Part shown: in pieces, positions 1 to 10,418 of the stretch | Numbering within the stretch: the first letter of the stretch is position 1 | How the letters are laid out: each line of letters starts with the position of its first letter | Source: Diploptera punctata | Lineage: Eukaryota > Arthropoda > Insecta > Blattodea > Blaberidae | DNA length: 64,000 bases | Direction of reading: 5' to 3' | Assembly (NCBI GenBank): GCA_030220185.1 | Contig: JASPKZ010007797.1 | Span: forward strand, 2,772,001 to 2,836,000 | Translations under genes and position numbers: made by a program | The notes under the pieces: generated by a model | Database searches by the model: none | The model's input: the letters and a program-made list of their open reading frames with translations, nothing else | Told to the model about the DNA's origin: nothing

Positions 1-292
1 TCTCTTTGCAAGAGTGCATGGAGGAAGCAGATATGGCTCCATCAGATATGGCAGTTAAAAAAGAAGATGGAATCCGAAAACAGTGTTTAAAAATGCATTA
101 TGCAAATTTTGCAAATAGAACAAAAAAAATCTCCGGAAATCATTGAAATTTTTTAATTTTGGGGTTATTTCGCATTATCATAGGATTTTGTGTTATTTTG
201 TGATTCATAAATGCTTTTTTTGAGGTTATGGGAAGTGGAGTTAAGAAATGGAACAAGAAACTGACAAAATTAGAGCATTTTACTTTATTGCG

Positions 293-485
293 ACTCGCAA
301 ATTTCACAGATCTCTACTTATTGTAGCTACCTAAATTCCTCAACAATGCTGGTTAGTCTCCATACTAGCTAAAATTCCATGAGAAAATTTCATCTCCCAT
401 GGGGATTTGAACCAATGCAAGTCCCATACCTCTGCACCAATGCATCATGCCTTAAACTGCTCAGCTACAACATAGAACTTAGGCA
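293..485 (-). mobile_element. SINE family A fragment (tRNA-derived)
   Basis: On the minus strand it reads from a degraded tRNA-like head through a B-box-like GGTTCAAATCCCC into a body containing GGTAGCTACAATAAGTAG. The same body follows the tRNA head of the better copy at 15020-15385. It is diverged and truncated. Bases 1-292 to its left hold nothing I recognise. Confidence 0.6.
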
Positions 486-532
486 CTCAGAAAGACTATA
501 ACTCCTGAATGTTCAGTTGTATTTTATGTTAT

Positions 533-620
533 TTTTTTTAATTTTGCATAATGCTAGAGTTCGAAAGAAAAAGTTTTTTAATTTTGCATAATGCTAGAGT
601 TCGGAAGAAAAAGTTTTGGA
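533..620. repeat. Tandem duplication, two copies of about 42 bp
   Basis: Two near-identical copies contain ATTTTGCATAATGCTAGAG and a run of AAGAAAAAG, differing at one internal base. The pair is not part of any recognised element. Confidence 0.75.
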
Positions 621-1305
621 TTAAAATTAATAATTATTCATTTAGTACCATCAATGTTAACTTTTGCAAACATTCACTCATTTAAGTGAATCTAAAACTT
701 AATTTACTGGTTGCTATTTTATTACTTAAATACAACAAATGAAATATGTTTTACAAAATACTTTTTTTTAAAAACAGTTAAATAAAATACATGGTAATTC
801 AAGAGGAAAACAGATTATGTTTAAAGATTAAAAATTGTAAATAAATACTCAGGTGGATAGACAAATGTATTTAGATTTTTTAAATAAAAATATAAATAAT
901 TTATTAAGAATAAGAAAATGCACATTAAAAACTTTACAATTTTTCATAAAAAATTATAAATGTATATCATGGTCTATTTGATTACATATCCTTGTTTTTT
1001 GTGATCTTGACAGCTTATCAGTCAACTGTCATTCCCTTGACCACCAGAGTAAAATTTAACACTGGGTCCCAAACCAGCAAAATATTGATAATACCACAAA
1101 CTTTCTAAATATCTGATTAAATTATATTTCTATAAATTTTAAATAAAATATTTATTTTACAAAAATTCACCATGTCACTCAGTTGATAAAATACTCATGT
1201 AGTTAGTAAAATCAATATGATTCTAGTAACAAATAGAATGTCAAGGTATAAAGAAACTCTAGGATTCATTATATTATCTGGTATCAGATAAATTATGGAT
1301 TAATA

Positions 1306-3664
1306 AATTGAAGGGTACACAGGAATAACGATCAAGGTCCAGTGTTGAGTGATTCTGGGTTATGTGGCCGTGGTCCATAGTTGGTGGTATCAACACCAAC
1401 TATGGACCACGGCCACATAACCCGGAATCACTCAACATTATGATTACCGGCCGTGAAAGCCTGCATTCAACGATCAAGGTCCAGTTTTAAAAGTTTTGAG
1501 AAAAATGCATTTTAAAGTATAAGTACTCAGTGCTTCATTATTCGTGTGTTTTATGGAAATTGATGAAATGCAATGCAAAGACCAACTATTTCTTAACAAT
1601 TAAACAGTATTGTTAGTTTTTGAAGTTGAAAATCAACAATGGAAAATCAATTTAGCCAAACAATGTCTAAATTTCCATACTAAGAACGATCAAGGTCTAA
1701 ATGAGAAGCAGCCTAAACACAGTATAAGATAAGTCTGATTTTAATTAAATGAACATCCAATTGGAATAAGTTAACTGTTTATCACTGTCAGATTCTATAA
1801 TGTCCCTTTTTTTCTTCATGGTCTCCTCTCACTGACAATGATATAAAGTAGTCTAGTACTACAGGACTGCAAAACTGTTTTGTTATTTTAAAGTAATTTA
1901 ATTTTGCACTCTTGATATGTAACTGTTGAGGCATTTCAGTCCTGTTGCATTGTTTTCCATCAGACTGAAATATAATAAAAGAATGTCGTAAAATTATTTA
2001 AGGGCTAATTTGGAGTTTGGTAGATAGGATATATTTATTAAAATATTATGAAAATTTTAATTTTAATAAATAAAATAAGATACCATAAGTTTTAACTTTT
2101 ATGTTGTACAGTGTTTGACTTCTAGGGAACACCAATTTAGAATCTTCTTGGATATGGTATCTTGCAATGGTTCTCTAGGCAATTTTTTTTTTCTACCGTA
2201 TCCATTAAAAATAAAAAAAAATTCTCCACATCCATGAAACATAAAAAAAATCACCCCATCCATTTAGTTTTTGCAGTCAATTATGATAAATGATTCAGGT
2301 CCCCCCCCCAAGCATTACAAATTTCATGTCTTCACACGCCTGCTAACTCAAATATTGCTCTCTGGTTTGTAAGGCCCTTACATGTGAGATTTTCATGTGT
2401 GTTCAGATTTTTAATCTTAGCGGTATCTTGTTCAATTTCTATGTTTAAAATGGAGTTAACAAAAATTAGATCTAAAATTATCAAAGGTAGAATGATTATT
2501 AGTCCTAGGATATTTAAAACTAATATTGTATCTTCACAAAAAGCAATTGATATTGTTTATATGAAACAGAATTTTCAGGATATTTCTCTGAATGTGACTG
2601 GTGTAAAGTTTTCTGGTAGGTGCAACTTTTTACATTCATGAATGCTACAATGGGTTTACACCCTCTCAATGACTGTATATGCTCATATATTTTGAATACC
2701 ATTTCTCCTTTATGGTCTCTAGATCTATTGGTATGTTTTTCTCTAGTTTCCACATGTGCTCTCTTTATGGTAGCCAATGACTGTTTAGGGTAATGTATTG
2801 GCAATTCCTTGAAATTATATGAATGCTGGTTGTCATACCTGAGCATCTTTTATTTGATTATCTCTATTAATATGCAACTTATAGATATAAGAAAAGTTGT
2901 GATATACAGATGCATCAGGACTTTTGTTAGACATCCCTCATTTCACAGGATTTACACTAACAGTTACGAAAACATTTTGTGAATCGTAGGAAGCTATTTC
3001 ATTAAATTGTTCTATTAATCTATTCCTTTCCAGTAATGAAATATTCTGAAAACTTTTCAATCATGAACACTTATAATCGTCTCCTGTAACATGACTCATG
3101 GGTTGTATCTTTTTCGATTAATCAGAAATTCGTCAAAATACTCGTACTTTTCTTTTTTGAAATAGCATTCTACATATGACTTTAATATTTATCCTCATTC
3201 TCTGTTGTATCTTATGCCTCCATTTTTATGCAAGTTCTTAACTTTATATGTTATCTCAATAATAAAGATCACAAGACTAAAAGAAATTCACGCAAAAATA
3301 AACATCTGATTCCAAACTCAACAATGTAATTTTTTTACATGAAGCCAGTAACACAAAACCTCAGGATTTTACAATATAACACAAAATAGAAAAAGAAATG
3401 GAGTTACCACACCTGCTGTTCAATTTATTTTGACCTGCGGATTATACATGGAGCTTGATTGTTATTCCACAGAAACGAATGGACCTTGATCGTTTTTCTC
3501 AAGTATATGAAATATTTAACGCTCATTTAAGAGGACCATGATCATTTTAACAGAAAACTGAATGTACCATAAGATAGTACTCCCTTTATACTATCAGATG
3601 GCACCAATAACTCAATTTCGATTTTTGATGGACCTTGATTGTTATTCCCGTGTACCCTTCAATT
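1306..3664. mobile_element. DNA transposon with 36-bp terminal inverted repeats
   Basis: The left end, 1306-1341, begins AATTGAAGGGTACAC, and the reverse complement of the right end, 3629-3664, matches it at 34 of 36 positions. The inner part of each end is a motif, GATCAAGGTCC, that recurs inside the element: on the left at 1685-1698 (and 1469-1482 through a later duplication), and inverted on the right near 3451, 3481 and 3533. Such subterminal repeats usually bind transposase. No clear transposase was found. A minus-strand reading frame at 2520-2846 is of unknown nature. Superfamily not assigned. The right flank, 3665-3996, shows nothing else. Confidence 0.75.
1344..1468. mobile_element. 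Small hairpin retro-insertion with 17-bp target-site duplication
   Basis: A 125-bp insert is flanked by identical copies of AACGATCAAGGTCCAGT at 1327-1343 and 1469-1485. It consists of a short perfect hairpin around TGTGGCCGTGGTCCATAG followed by a tail ending ACCGGCCGTGAAAGCCTGCA. The same tail ends the larger hairpin at 4009-4298, so this is a deleted member of that family, and its hammerhead region is missing. It split one terminal motif of the surrounding transposon. Confidence 0.8.
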
Positions 3665-4060
3665 GTAATTGTCTATTTTAGTGAATGAATGAATAAATAA
3701 ATTTTGATTTTTGAAGTTTTACACATACTTTTTTTGAGTACATTATTAAAATTCTCTTTGTTTTATTAAATAAATTTTAAATATAGAAGTAAATCAGAGT
3801 AAATTATTAATGAAAAGAAAAATGAGAGATTTATTGAAACATCTTTCAGTAACAATCTGAACTATGAATTAGATCTTATTGTTTTAAATAAAAATTTAAA
3901 GCTAACTATGTACAAATGCAATTCTACAAAGAGAGCCTCTCCACTTTATTTTATATTAGTGAAATAAAATTGTTTCTTTTTCTCATCTTAGTAAATTAAG
4001 TTTTAAATGGTAGTAAAAGATTCCGGGCTATGTGGCCGTGGTCTATAACTGGCGTTTCTT

Positions 4061-4101
4061 CCAAACGTTTCTCCCTCAACTGCAGAGGGCATCTTCAGTG
4101 G
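4061..4101 (-). ncRNA. Hammerhead-ribozyme-like motif (left arm)
   Basis: On the minus strand: CCA (stem I), CTGAAGA, a stem II CCCTC/GAGGG with loop TGCAGTT, GAAA, the self-complementary ACGT, a T at the cleavage position, then TGG closing stem I with CCA. All invariant core bases are present. Hammerheads of this compact kind are known from Penelope-like elements. The four-base stem III would be very weak within one molecule and is more plausible in a dimer. Confidence 0.75.
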
Positions 4102-4173
4102 CGAGCGCTAGAAGCTGTTGTTTCCCTGTCGTAGACTCGACTGCGACAGGGAAACAACAGCTTCTAGCGCTCG

Positions 4174-4214
4174 CCACTGAAGATGCCCTCTGCAGTTGAG
4201 GGAGAAACGTCTGG
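4174..4214 (+). ncRNA. Hammerhead-ribozyme-like motif (right arm)
   Basis: Mirror copy of the motif at 4061-4101. CCA, CTGAAGA (4177-4183), CCCTC/GAGGG stem II, GAAACGT, C at the cleavage position, then TGG. It differs from the left copy at the cleavage base (C against T), both allowed by the NUH rule. Confidence 0.77.
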
Positions 4215-4439
4215 AAGAAACGCCAGTTATAGACCACGGCCACATAGCCCGGAATCTTTTACTACCATGATTACCGGCCGTGAAAGCCTGCATTCCACTA
4301 AGTTTTAAATTTTATCATGTAAAATGAGTTTATAGCAATTGGCAGATTAAAATACAGAAATGTTCTCGGTGATTACACAGATTAAATCCTCATGTATTTT
4401 GCATATCAATATTAGTTTTCATGGTTAATTTTTAAAAGT

Positions 4440-4565
4440 TTAACTGCTGGCTCAGGTGATGCTTGCTTCCTGACTAGGATGCCCAGATTCGATACCTGGC
4501 AGCATTGAAAATGGGGATTCTATGCCACCATCCCACAAAAATAAATTCAAATAAAAAAAAGAAAA
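4440..4565 (+). mobile_element. Short tRNA-derived SINE
   Basis: A degraded A-box-like GGCTCAGGTGATGC is followed by a B-box-like AGATTCGATACC and an A-rich tail of AAATAAAAAAAAG. It is only about 125 bp long and unlike families A to E. Confidence 0.5.
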
Positions 4566-4883
4566 ACAAGCAATTTATTGTTGCAGTATGTGAATAATTA
4601 CTGGGAGAAATATGTATGTTGACTTTCCCAACAAAAAAAAATGTGAAAAATGCCTAAATAAAGCAAAAAATTGAGCTCAAAATAACCTAAAATCGCCATA
4701 TTTACAATGTAAAAGTGCATTAGTCATTGCTCAGATGGTGTAGCCAACTTAATACTAAAACTTGCTAACAAACAAGTGAATGCTGAACTAATTTGGTGCA
4801 CTAATTCACCCATTTTCACCCTAACTTACCCAAACTAACCCTAACTTTGATCTTAGATGTTTAATTTATCGCTTCTCACCGAA

Positions 4884-5020
4884 TGACATATTTTATTTGA
4901 AGAGAAAATATACACCTGAATCAGAATTTGAACCTGTGATCAAGAATGATGGTGTACAAAACAGAGATATCGGGTTCAAATCCTGATTCAGGCATACATT
5001 TTTCTCTTCAAATAATATTT
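4884..5020. mobile_element. tRNA-like foldback remnant
   Basis: Inverted arms around GAAGAGAAAATATACACC and its complement, with a B-box-like GGGTTCAAATCCTGA in the right arm and its mirror in the left. It is a diverged relative of the tRNA-like foldback elements elsewhere, such as 24107-24565. Confidence 0.55.
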
Positions 5021-5427
5021 AACACTAACTTACCCATTTTTTCATCCTAACTTGCCCATTAATGTAGACAGACTCTTGGGATAGAATCCCCTTATGTGTG
5101 AGTAAACATGTTGGCAATTGGCTCTAGTGGGAATGTGTGTTATCACATTGGCCAACATGATGCTAAAAGTCACTTGTTCTCTGGTTGAATTCACTGCTGG
5201 CACGGTGGCATAGAATAGCCAAAAAAATTTTAACACATACACAAAGACTTAATCTATAAAAATTATGATATTAAGAAAGTTTAAATCATTATATTTTCTA
5301 AACATTATTGTTATTCACTCCATTAGTGTACTAAACAGATAATGGTTACTTTTTTAGGCATTCACACTATGAGGTACATTCATTAAGTAAACTTTTATCA
5401 CTCACCTTGTATTTTTCTTATTTTTTA

Positions 5428-5471
5428 TATACTAGTTTCGGAACTTTATACTTCAGTTCCATCTTCAGTAA
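5428..5471 (-). ncRNA. Hammerhead-ribozyme-like motif
   Basis: Minus strand: TTA, CTGAAGA, stem II GGAACT/AGTTCC, GAAA, self-complementary ACTAGT, then A and TA. The core is complete. Stem I is only two base pairs (TA/TA). It lies downstream of the endonuclease frame at 5602-5886. Confidence 0.72.
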
Positions 5472-5601
5472 TTTCGTGATTGTTGTTCTGTCATCATGAA
5501 GAGCTGCCTTTCGCTCCCTCTGTTGGTAGATTGAAATCCTCGAAATCAGGTCTTTTCCCTGGGAATTTCAAAGTTCATTAATTTCTCCTTTTCATTTTTC
5601 T

Positions 5602-5886
5602 TTAATGTAGATTTTTTTCCCAAAGAGTGAGTTCTTTGGGTTTTTCTATTTGTTTTAATAATTTGGCCTCCTTTTCGATAAGATATTTTTCTGACCATGC
5701 ATGGGCAGCCACTGCAGATTTTTCTACTTCCCCTTTCTTGACATTCCTGAGTTGTTCTTTCACTCTGGTTTTCAAATTTCTCTTAGTTTCCCCTATGTAG
5801 ACTTTCTCACATTCTTCACATTTAATCTGATAAATCCCTGATTTGTTTTCTTCTTCTATTTTCTCATAGATAAAAAATTTTAACAA
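5602..5886 (-). pseudogene. PLE GIY-YIG endonuclease fragment
   Basis: A 94-codon frame contains SGIYQIKCEECEKVYIGETK, then RVKEQLRNVKKGEVEKSAVA and AHAW. The GIY and YIG motifs, a CxxC pair and the downstream His/Trp region match the endonuclease domain at the C terminus of Penelope-like elements, which nicks target DNA for reverse transcription. The reverse transcriptase part is absent. The frame ends about 130 bp before the hammerhead motif at 5428-5471. Confidence 0.85.
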
Positions 5887-6097
5887 AAGAATGCCTAAAA
5901 AATGTTTTTTTTAAGGATCCTTTTTTTTATCATGAAAAAAATAAATATTGTGATGTTAAACATTCTATGAAAATTGTTTCTTTTCTTAATAAAAAATGTA
6001 AAGCAATAGTTATAGTATGTAATTCTATCGCATCTAATACTTTGGATCTGATTAAAAAAAGTCATAAAAGAATATTAATATTTATTGTAATAGATCC

Positions 6098-6320
6098 TGT
6101 AGTAAAAAAAAATGAGAAGATAGAAGAAGAAAACAAATCAGGGATTTATCAGATTAAATGTGAAGAATGTGAGGAAGTCTACATAGGAAAAACTAAGATA
6201 AATTTCAAAATCAGAGTGAGAGAACACCTTAGGAATGTCAAGAAAGGGGAAGTAGAAAAATCTGCAGTAGCTGCCCATGCATGGTTGGAAAAACATTTTA
6301 TTGAAAGGAAGGCTAATTAT
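6098..6320 (+). pseudogene. PLE GIY-YIG endonuclease fragment
   Basis: This frame is open from 5967 and contains GIYQIKCEECEEVYIGKTK and RVREHLRNVKKGEVEKSAVA, nearly the same as the copy at 5602-5886. The first 45 codons are of uncertain meaning and may come from the linker before the endonuclease. The frame breaks after ERKANY. Remnants continue out of frame to the hammerhead motif at 6526. Confidence 0.8.
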
Positions 6321-6525
6321 TAAAACATAGGCCTATATAAAAACCCATAGAGAACTCACTGTTTGGGAAAAAAATCTACATTAAAAAAAAAAAAGAAAAA
6401 TGAAAAGGAGACATTAATAAACTTTGAAATTCCTGGGGAAAATGACCTGATGTTGAGGTTTTTTAGTCTACCAACAGAGGGAGCAAGAGGCAGCTCTTCA
6501 AGACGATAGAACAACGGTTACGAAA

Positions 6526-6569
6526 TTACTGAAGATGGAACTGAAGTATGAAGTTTCAAAACTAGTATA
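6526..6569 (+). ncRNA. Degenerate hammerhead-like motif
   Basis: CTGAAGA at 6529-6535 is followed by stem II GGAACT/AGTTTC, then AAAACTAGTATA. The conserved GAA after stem II has become AAA, so the motif is probably inactive. In frame it reads Y-E-I-T-E-D-G-T-E-V-stop. Confidence 0.55.
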
Positions 6570-6620
6570 TAAAAAAAGATGAAAAATATGAGGTGAGCAA
6601 TAAAAGTTTACTTAAAGATA

Positions 6621-7269
6621 AGTTCAGTTTTTGGGTTGTACTTAATTTTGAATAAACATAACCACTTTTTTACTATTAACTTTTTATTATTTTAAATGTG
6701 AATTTGATCTTTATATTGCTCATCTATATGAACATATTAAAGAAATGAGGAAATATTTGGATTATAAAAATGTAAAGGGTAGAGATTCTTTCATCTCTTG
6801 TAGTTTACTGCAGCACTAGCTGTGTGTGTAGTTGTGTGTGTACTTACTCACGTTCTCTATTCCTTTTCACACAACATCACATTTTCGTTTTGCATCGTGT
6901 GACATGGACTTAGACTGGGATATGCCAGGTATGCAACATTACTTATTTTTATTTCTCTAAACACACTCACACTTTAATCCTAAGCTTCAAGTACAATAAA
7001 GTAACATAAAATCGCTAAGTATGTGTGTATTTGTGAACAATCTAGAAATGTTTCTTTTTGTACCTCATGTTTAAAATGATTATTTCTGATTGCTTTGAGA
7101 ATGTTATTTCTTTTATATAAAAAGTTAATGAGAAGTGATACTTTGACACAAACATCATTGAAGTCAAACAATGAATTAGAACATTTACACCTCACTGAGT
7201 GCTTTATTTGGAAAAAAATATATATATTTGCGAGGACTCACCTTTATGGAGGTTCCATAAAGAAGAGTA
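6621..7269. other. Stretch without recognised features
   Basis: AT-rich, with a small (GT)n-like tract near 6820. No repeat family, RNA gene or convincing exon was seen. Confidence 0.5.
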
Positions 7270-7560
7270 CTAATAAATCAGTATGTGAGACAGATAAATT
7301 ATATTTGAAGAGAAAAATATATGCTCAGACTGGAGCTTGAATCCAGGACCTTTCAATTTCAATGCAAATGCTCTACCAACTGAGCTACCTGAGCACTCAT
7401 TTCTAAATATAATTTTTTCTCTTCTACACACTGTTAATTCAAAAGCACCAAATGCTACAAACCAGTGCTCAATCATACAAATGGTGGCTTCTTTATTAAG
7501 ACCTGTATTGGGAATTTTACATTACATTATAAAGCCAATATGGCCTCTTTCAATGTTTTT
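7270..7560 (-). mobile_element. tRNA-like element copy
   Basis: Minus strand: GTGCTCAGGTAGCTCAGTTGG (A box, near 7390), a B-box region and a GCATATATTTTTCTCTTCAA tail near 7300. The part upstream of the tRNA carries the family's AATGTCTT- and GGGAATT-type sequence. A separate small palindrome of the same family's tail follows at 7556-7740. Confidence 0.65.
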
Positions 7561-7740
7561 AATATTCATTTAATACATCTCAATGAAGAATAAATTGTAT
7601 TTCAAGAGAAAAATATATTTAATATTAATTTAATACATCTCAGTGAAGAATAAATTATATTTTCTCTTCAAATATAATTTATCCTTCATTGAGATGTATT
7701 AAATGAATATTAAAAACATCAATATGACACAGCGTTTTTA
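7556..7740. repeat. Palindrome from the tail of the tRNA-like element
   Basis: Inverted copies of TTCATTGAGATGTATTAAAT and GAAGAGAAAATATA sequences, without a tRNA core. It appears to be a deleted inverted pair of the same family. Confidence 0.6.
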
Positions 7741-9295
7741 ATGATTTTTGACAAAAAAATAACTTTGTACAGATGTTCTGGCAATATTATAAATTATAGT
7801 AAATTATAAGGAAATAGACTTAAAAATCCATCCCAAACATATGAGGGGGACAGCCACCATCCTCCACATTCCACCCAACTAAAGCACTGACGTCAAGTAT
7901 TTTTCTTGGTACCGTAATATGTTTTCTATCATTTTTTACATGCCATACCATTTTGTTTGATTTTTTTTTATCTTATCCATATTCAAAGTTTGAAAGTTCT
8001 TTTATTAATTTAATTACAAATATTATATAAATATTAAATACACTTCAGTGTCTTATTATCTACAGAATATTAAGTGTTTAATTAAATTATGATTGTGTTT
8101 GTGTGTGTTCTTGTGCATGAAACTGTCTTTATGTGATTTGTGCTTTGTAAATTGCAGTAAGTACTTATATACAGATGAAGCAGTAGTCTGATTCCTAACT
8201 GATGTGATAATTAATTGAAATCATAATTATTGTAAGTAAGGTGTGATAAAGTTCAGTTTTGAAAACCTATGTTCAACCATCACGGGCAAAAAATGGTTCA
8301 CATACCTTCTGCTACCAAAGATAATTAGACAAGTATCATTGGTCAGAAATACAAACACCACCATGGAGATAAGACAGTCTTCATCTTATTGCAAAAACTG
8401 AACTGTTGTTTACTATAAAAATTCATTTTTAAGCACCATTGAGGTTATGTCAGTGTAGCGATTTAGATGATCTTCCTAAAGGCTTAAAGGACTTTGAAAC
8501 ATGGATTACTTGTGACAGTTAGGTAGCGTGTGTTTTACTTACGGATTTGGGTTTCGCCGAGCAGACAAGGCAGGAGGCTCTAACTATAGAGATAGTTGAG
8601 ATCATTAAACAAATAATTAAATAACTTTAATACTCTATATTTAAAACTATAAGCAACAAATTAATATACATTTAAAGATAAATTAAAGTAACCCATATTA
8701 TATTATTTCCTGTTCTTAGCTAGAGAAAGAGAGATGATTACACGATAGTAGGTTGAAACTCTGCCACATGACCTGACTTAATCATAGACATAATATTCAC
8801 TTCATCATATTCTACACTATAATTCAACTGGTTCCTATTCACAAACTACAAGTTACCCCTTTTGATTTCATTTCAGAGCCTCCAAAATCCTATCAAAAAT
8901 AACATGGTGCAGACTTCCCTAAAGTTGTTCTGCAGACAGACCTACGTTCATCTCCTGACTAGCCTTTTATTTCTCCCTCTGAAGCCCTAACTGTAAACTC
9001 TATTCTGATGCCTGTGTTCAACCCACTTTCTCTCTCTCTCAAAGTTCTATGCCCTAATGGTACTCTGATCTTGATAATGTAGCTTTGGTATGTGGGAATA
9101 TTTCTGTATATCCTGTTATTACATGAATATGAATCCCAAATTAATATTTCCTAATCAATGTTCTTTATATTGTCAATTAATATTTCCTAGTTTAATAAGA
9201 CTATTAGATAACTAATTAAAAATATCTGGTCCTATTATTCTATTTATAACATTGTCCTTGACTAAATTATAAAACTTTTATAAGATTCATGATGT
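7741..9295. other. Stretch without recognised features
   Basis: About 1.5 kb of AT-rich sequence. A slightly GC-richer patch at 8860-9060 gives no convincing protein. No repeat family from the rest of the window was recognised here. Confidence 0.5.
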
Positions 9296-9382
9296 GTTCC
9301 GTTGAGGTTTATTCAAAATTAATATAAAATTATAGAATATTCACCTGAAAAGGTCCGTCTCCTCAACTTAATTATCATTTAA

Positions 9383-9418
9383 CTGTAGCGCTTTCGGGAC
9401 TTGTCCCATCATCGGCAG
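9383..9418 (-). ncRNA. Hammerhead-like motif (left arm)
   Basis: Minus strand: CTG, CCGATGA, stem II GGGAC/GTCCC with an AA loop, GAAA, self-complementary AGCGCT, A, then CAG pairing with the first CTG. One core base differs (C for U at the second position), which would be expected to weaken activity. Confidence 0.65.
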
Positions 9419-9473
9419 GATTCAAAAACTGGTGTTTCACTGAAGATCTTCAGTGAAACACCAGTTTTGAATC

Positions 9474-9509
9474 CTGCCGATGATGGGACAAGTCCCGAAA
9501 GCGCTACAG
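9474..9509 (+). ncRNA. Hammerhead-like motif (right arm)
   Basis: Mirror of 9383-9418: CTG, CCGATGA (9477-9483), GGGAC/GTCCC, GAAAGCGCTA, CAG. Same core substitution. Confidence 0.65.
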
Positions 9510-9584
9510 TTAAATGATAATTAAGTTGAGGAGACGGACCTTTCAGGTGAATATTCTATAATTTTATATTAATTTTAAATTATA

Positions 9585-9735
9585 AAACTTCATAAAATAT
9601 GGAGGCCTTTCAAAGACAATGCTTTATCTTCTGCATTTCAACTGCTACCAAGTTGAGTACCAGTTGAAATGCAGAATATGATGCATCATCTTTGAAAGGC
9701 CTCGATATTTGATGAAGTTTTACAATTTATTTGAA
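9585..9735. repeat. Palindrome with degenerate hammerhead traces
   Basis: Two inverted arms contain TTTGAAAGGCCTC and GTTGAAATGCAGAA. AGGCCT after GAA recalls stem III of the motif at 50838, and a CAGAAGA in the left arm may be a decayed core. Probably a further decayed PLE hairpin. Confidence 0.5.
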
Positions 9736-9777
9736 GGTGACTGATTTACCAGGTATCAATTTTGTATTTTAATAACT

Positions 9778-9998
9778 AAACTGTTAACGAATGATCTGGA
9801 GAAAATGCTTTAACATCTCACCTCATAAAGTTGTGTGTCTTCAACAGTTGGAATTTATGATGAAATTTGACTGAAGATGGAAGTAAAATTATACTTTTGA
9901 AACCGTTATCATGAAGACACGCAACTTTATGAGGTGAGATGTTAAAGCATTTTCTCCAACTCATTCATTAATGTAAATACCTCATAGTATTACCTCCC
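9778..9998. mobile_element. PLE 3'-end palindrome
   Basis: Outer arms share TCTCACCTCATAAAGTTG and its complement. The right arm ends with CCTCATAGTATTACCTCCC, the usual end of this family. A single hammerhead motif is in the right half. Confidence 0.75.
9868..9911 (+). ncRNA. Hammerhead-like motif
   Basis: TGA, CTGAAGA (9871-9877), a stem II of GGAAGTA/TACTTTT type, GAAACCGTTA, then TCA closing stem I with TGA. Related copies have ACCGGT where this one has ACCGTT, so stem III is damaged by one base. Confidence 0.65.
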
Positions 9999-10216
9999 AC
10001 TTTGATTTTGATTAAACTAAACTGTTGTTACTATAAAAATTTATTCCAAATCTCAGTTTTATTCACTCATTTTGGTAACCCCCAAAAATTGCTGCTATGT
10101 GCAAATGTACGTAATGTATTACTGGCCCAAGTTAAGTCTGCACGGCTAGAGGAGAAGTGTGTTAGCGCTAGTGTCACCAAACTATTTCTCTATGGAAGGG
10201 AGAATCCCTAAACACA

Positions 10217-10405
10217 TGTGAAATATCATTACTTGGTTGTCAAATTAGTCATTTAGTCGACAACTGCTGAAGGTGTTAGATCATTTAAAATCACAGTGTT
10301 TGTCATCTCTTTAATACCAGCCTCACAACACAACACAGGAGACGGGAATTGGCAATATGTAATGAGGAAGGCAAAGGAGGGATAGCTCATTCTCCAGTAG
10401 TAACA
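10217..10405 (+). repeat. Dispersed repeat, copy 1
   Basis: Resembles 11037-11240 over about 190 bp, including AGGTGTTRGATTATTTAAAA-type sequence, CACAACACAGG and an AATGGCAAYAT-like region. Neither ends nor type are clear. Confidence 0.6.
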
Positions 10406-10418
10406 TATTTTTTTTAAT

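Larger units (their letters stand above)
4009..4298. mobile_element. PLE-type hairpin element carrying two hammerhead motifs
   Basis: A 290-bp insert is flanked by TAAGTTTTAAAT at 3997-4008 and 4299-4310 (12-bp duplication). Two arms of about 110 bp pair almost perfectly around a short loop near 4135. Both arms contain a full hammerhead core. The insert ends with the ACCGGCCGTGAAAGCCTGCA tail shared with 1344-1468. Read in the appropriate frame, the ribozyme core gives an ATEDAL-like peptide similar to the ends of the other PLE frames here. Confidence 0.8.
5350..6620. mobile_element. Head-to-head pair of PLE fragments with GIY-YIG domains
   Basis: Two 5'-truncated PLE copies diverge from a junction near 5890-5960. 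The minus copy runs to a terminal ACTATGAGGT near 5365, the plus copy to TATGAGGTGAG near 6590. Each carries an endonuclease fragment followed by a hammerhead-like motif. Only the plus copy includes sequence upstream of the GIY motif, so the two truncation points differ. Confidence 0.8.
9300..9580. mobile_element. Palindromic PLE-type element with paired hammerhead motifs
   Basis: Two long arms (about 9310-9440 and 9448-9575) are near-perfect inverted copies around AGATCTTC-like loop sequence at 9441-9447. Each arm bears one hammerhead-like motif. The arm ends contain GGTGAATATTCTATAATTTT. No coding remnant is present. Confidence 0.8.

Noticed and set aside
1306..1341. CGATCAAGGTCC copy at 1471 as an extra original subterminal site
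   Set aside because: It lies in the 17-bp duplication created by the hairpin insert 1344-1468, so it is a copy of the terminal site.
2520..2846. 108-codon frame as transposase of the element 1306-3664
   Set aside because: No motif of any known transposase could be recognised, and its length is far too short. Left unassigned.
5602..6320. Group I intron homing endonuclease (GIY-YIG)
   Set aside because: The CxxC pair, the EKSAVAAHAW region and the LLKQ..EKP..IYIQK tail are those of Penelope-like elements, and reverse transcriptase sequence of the same element type occurs at 48480-48800.
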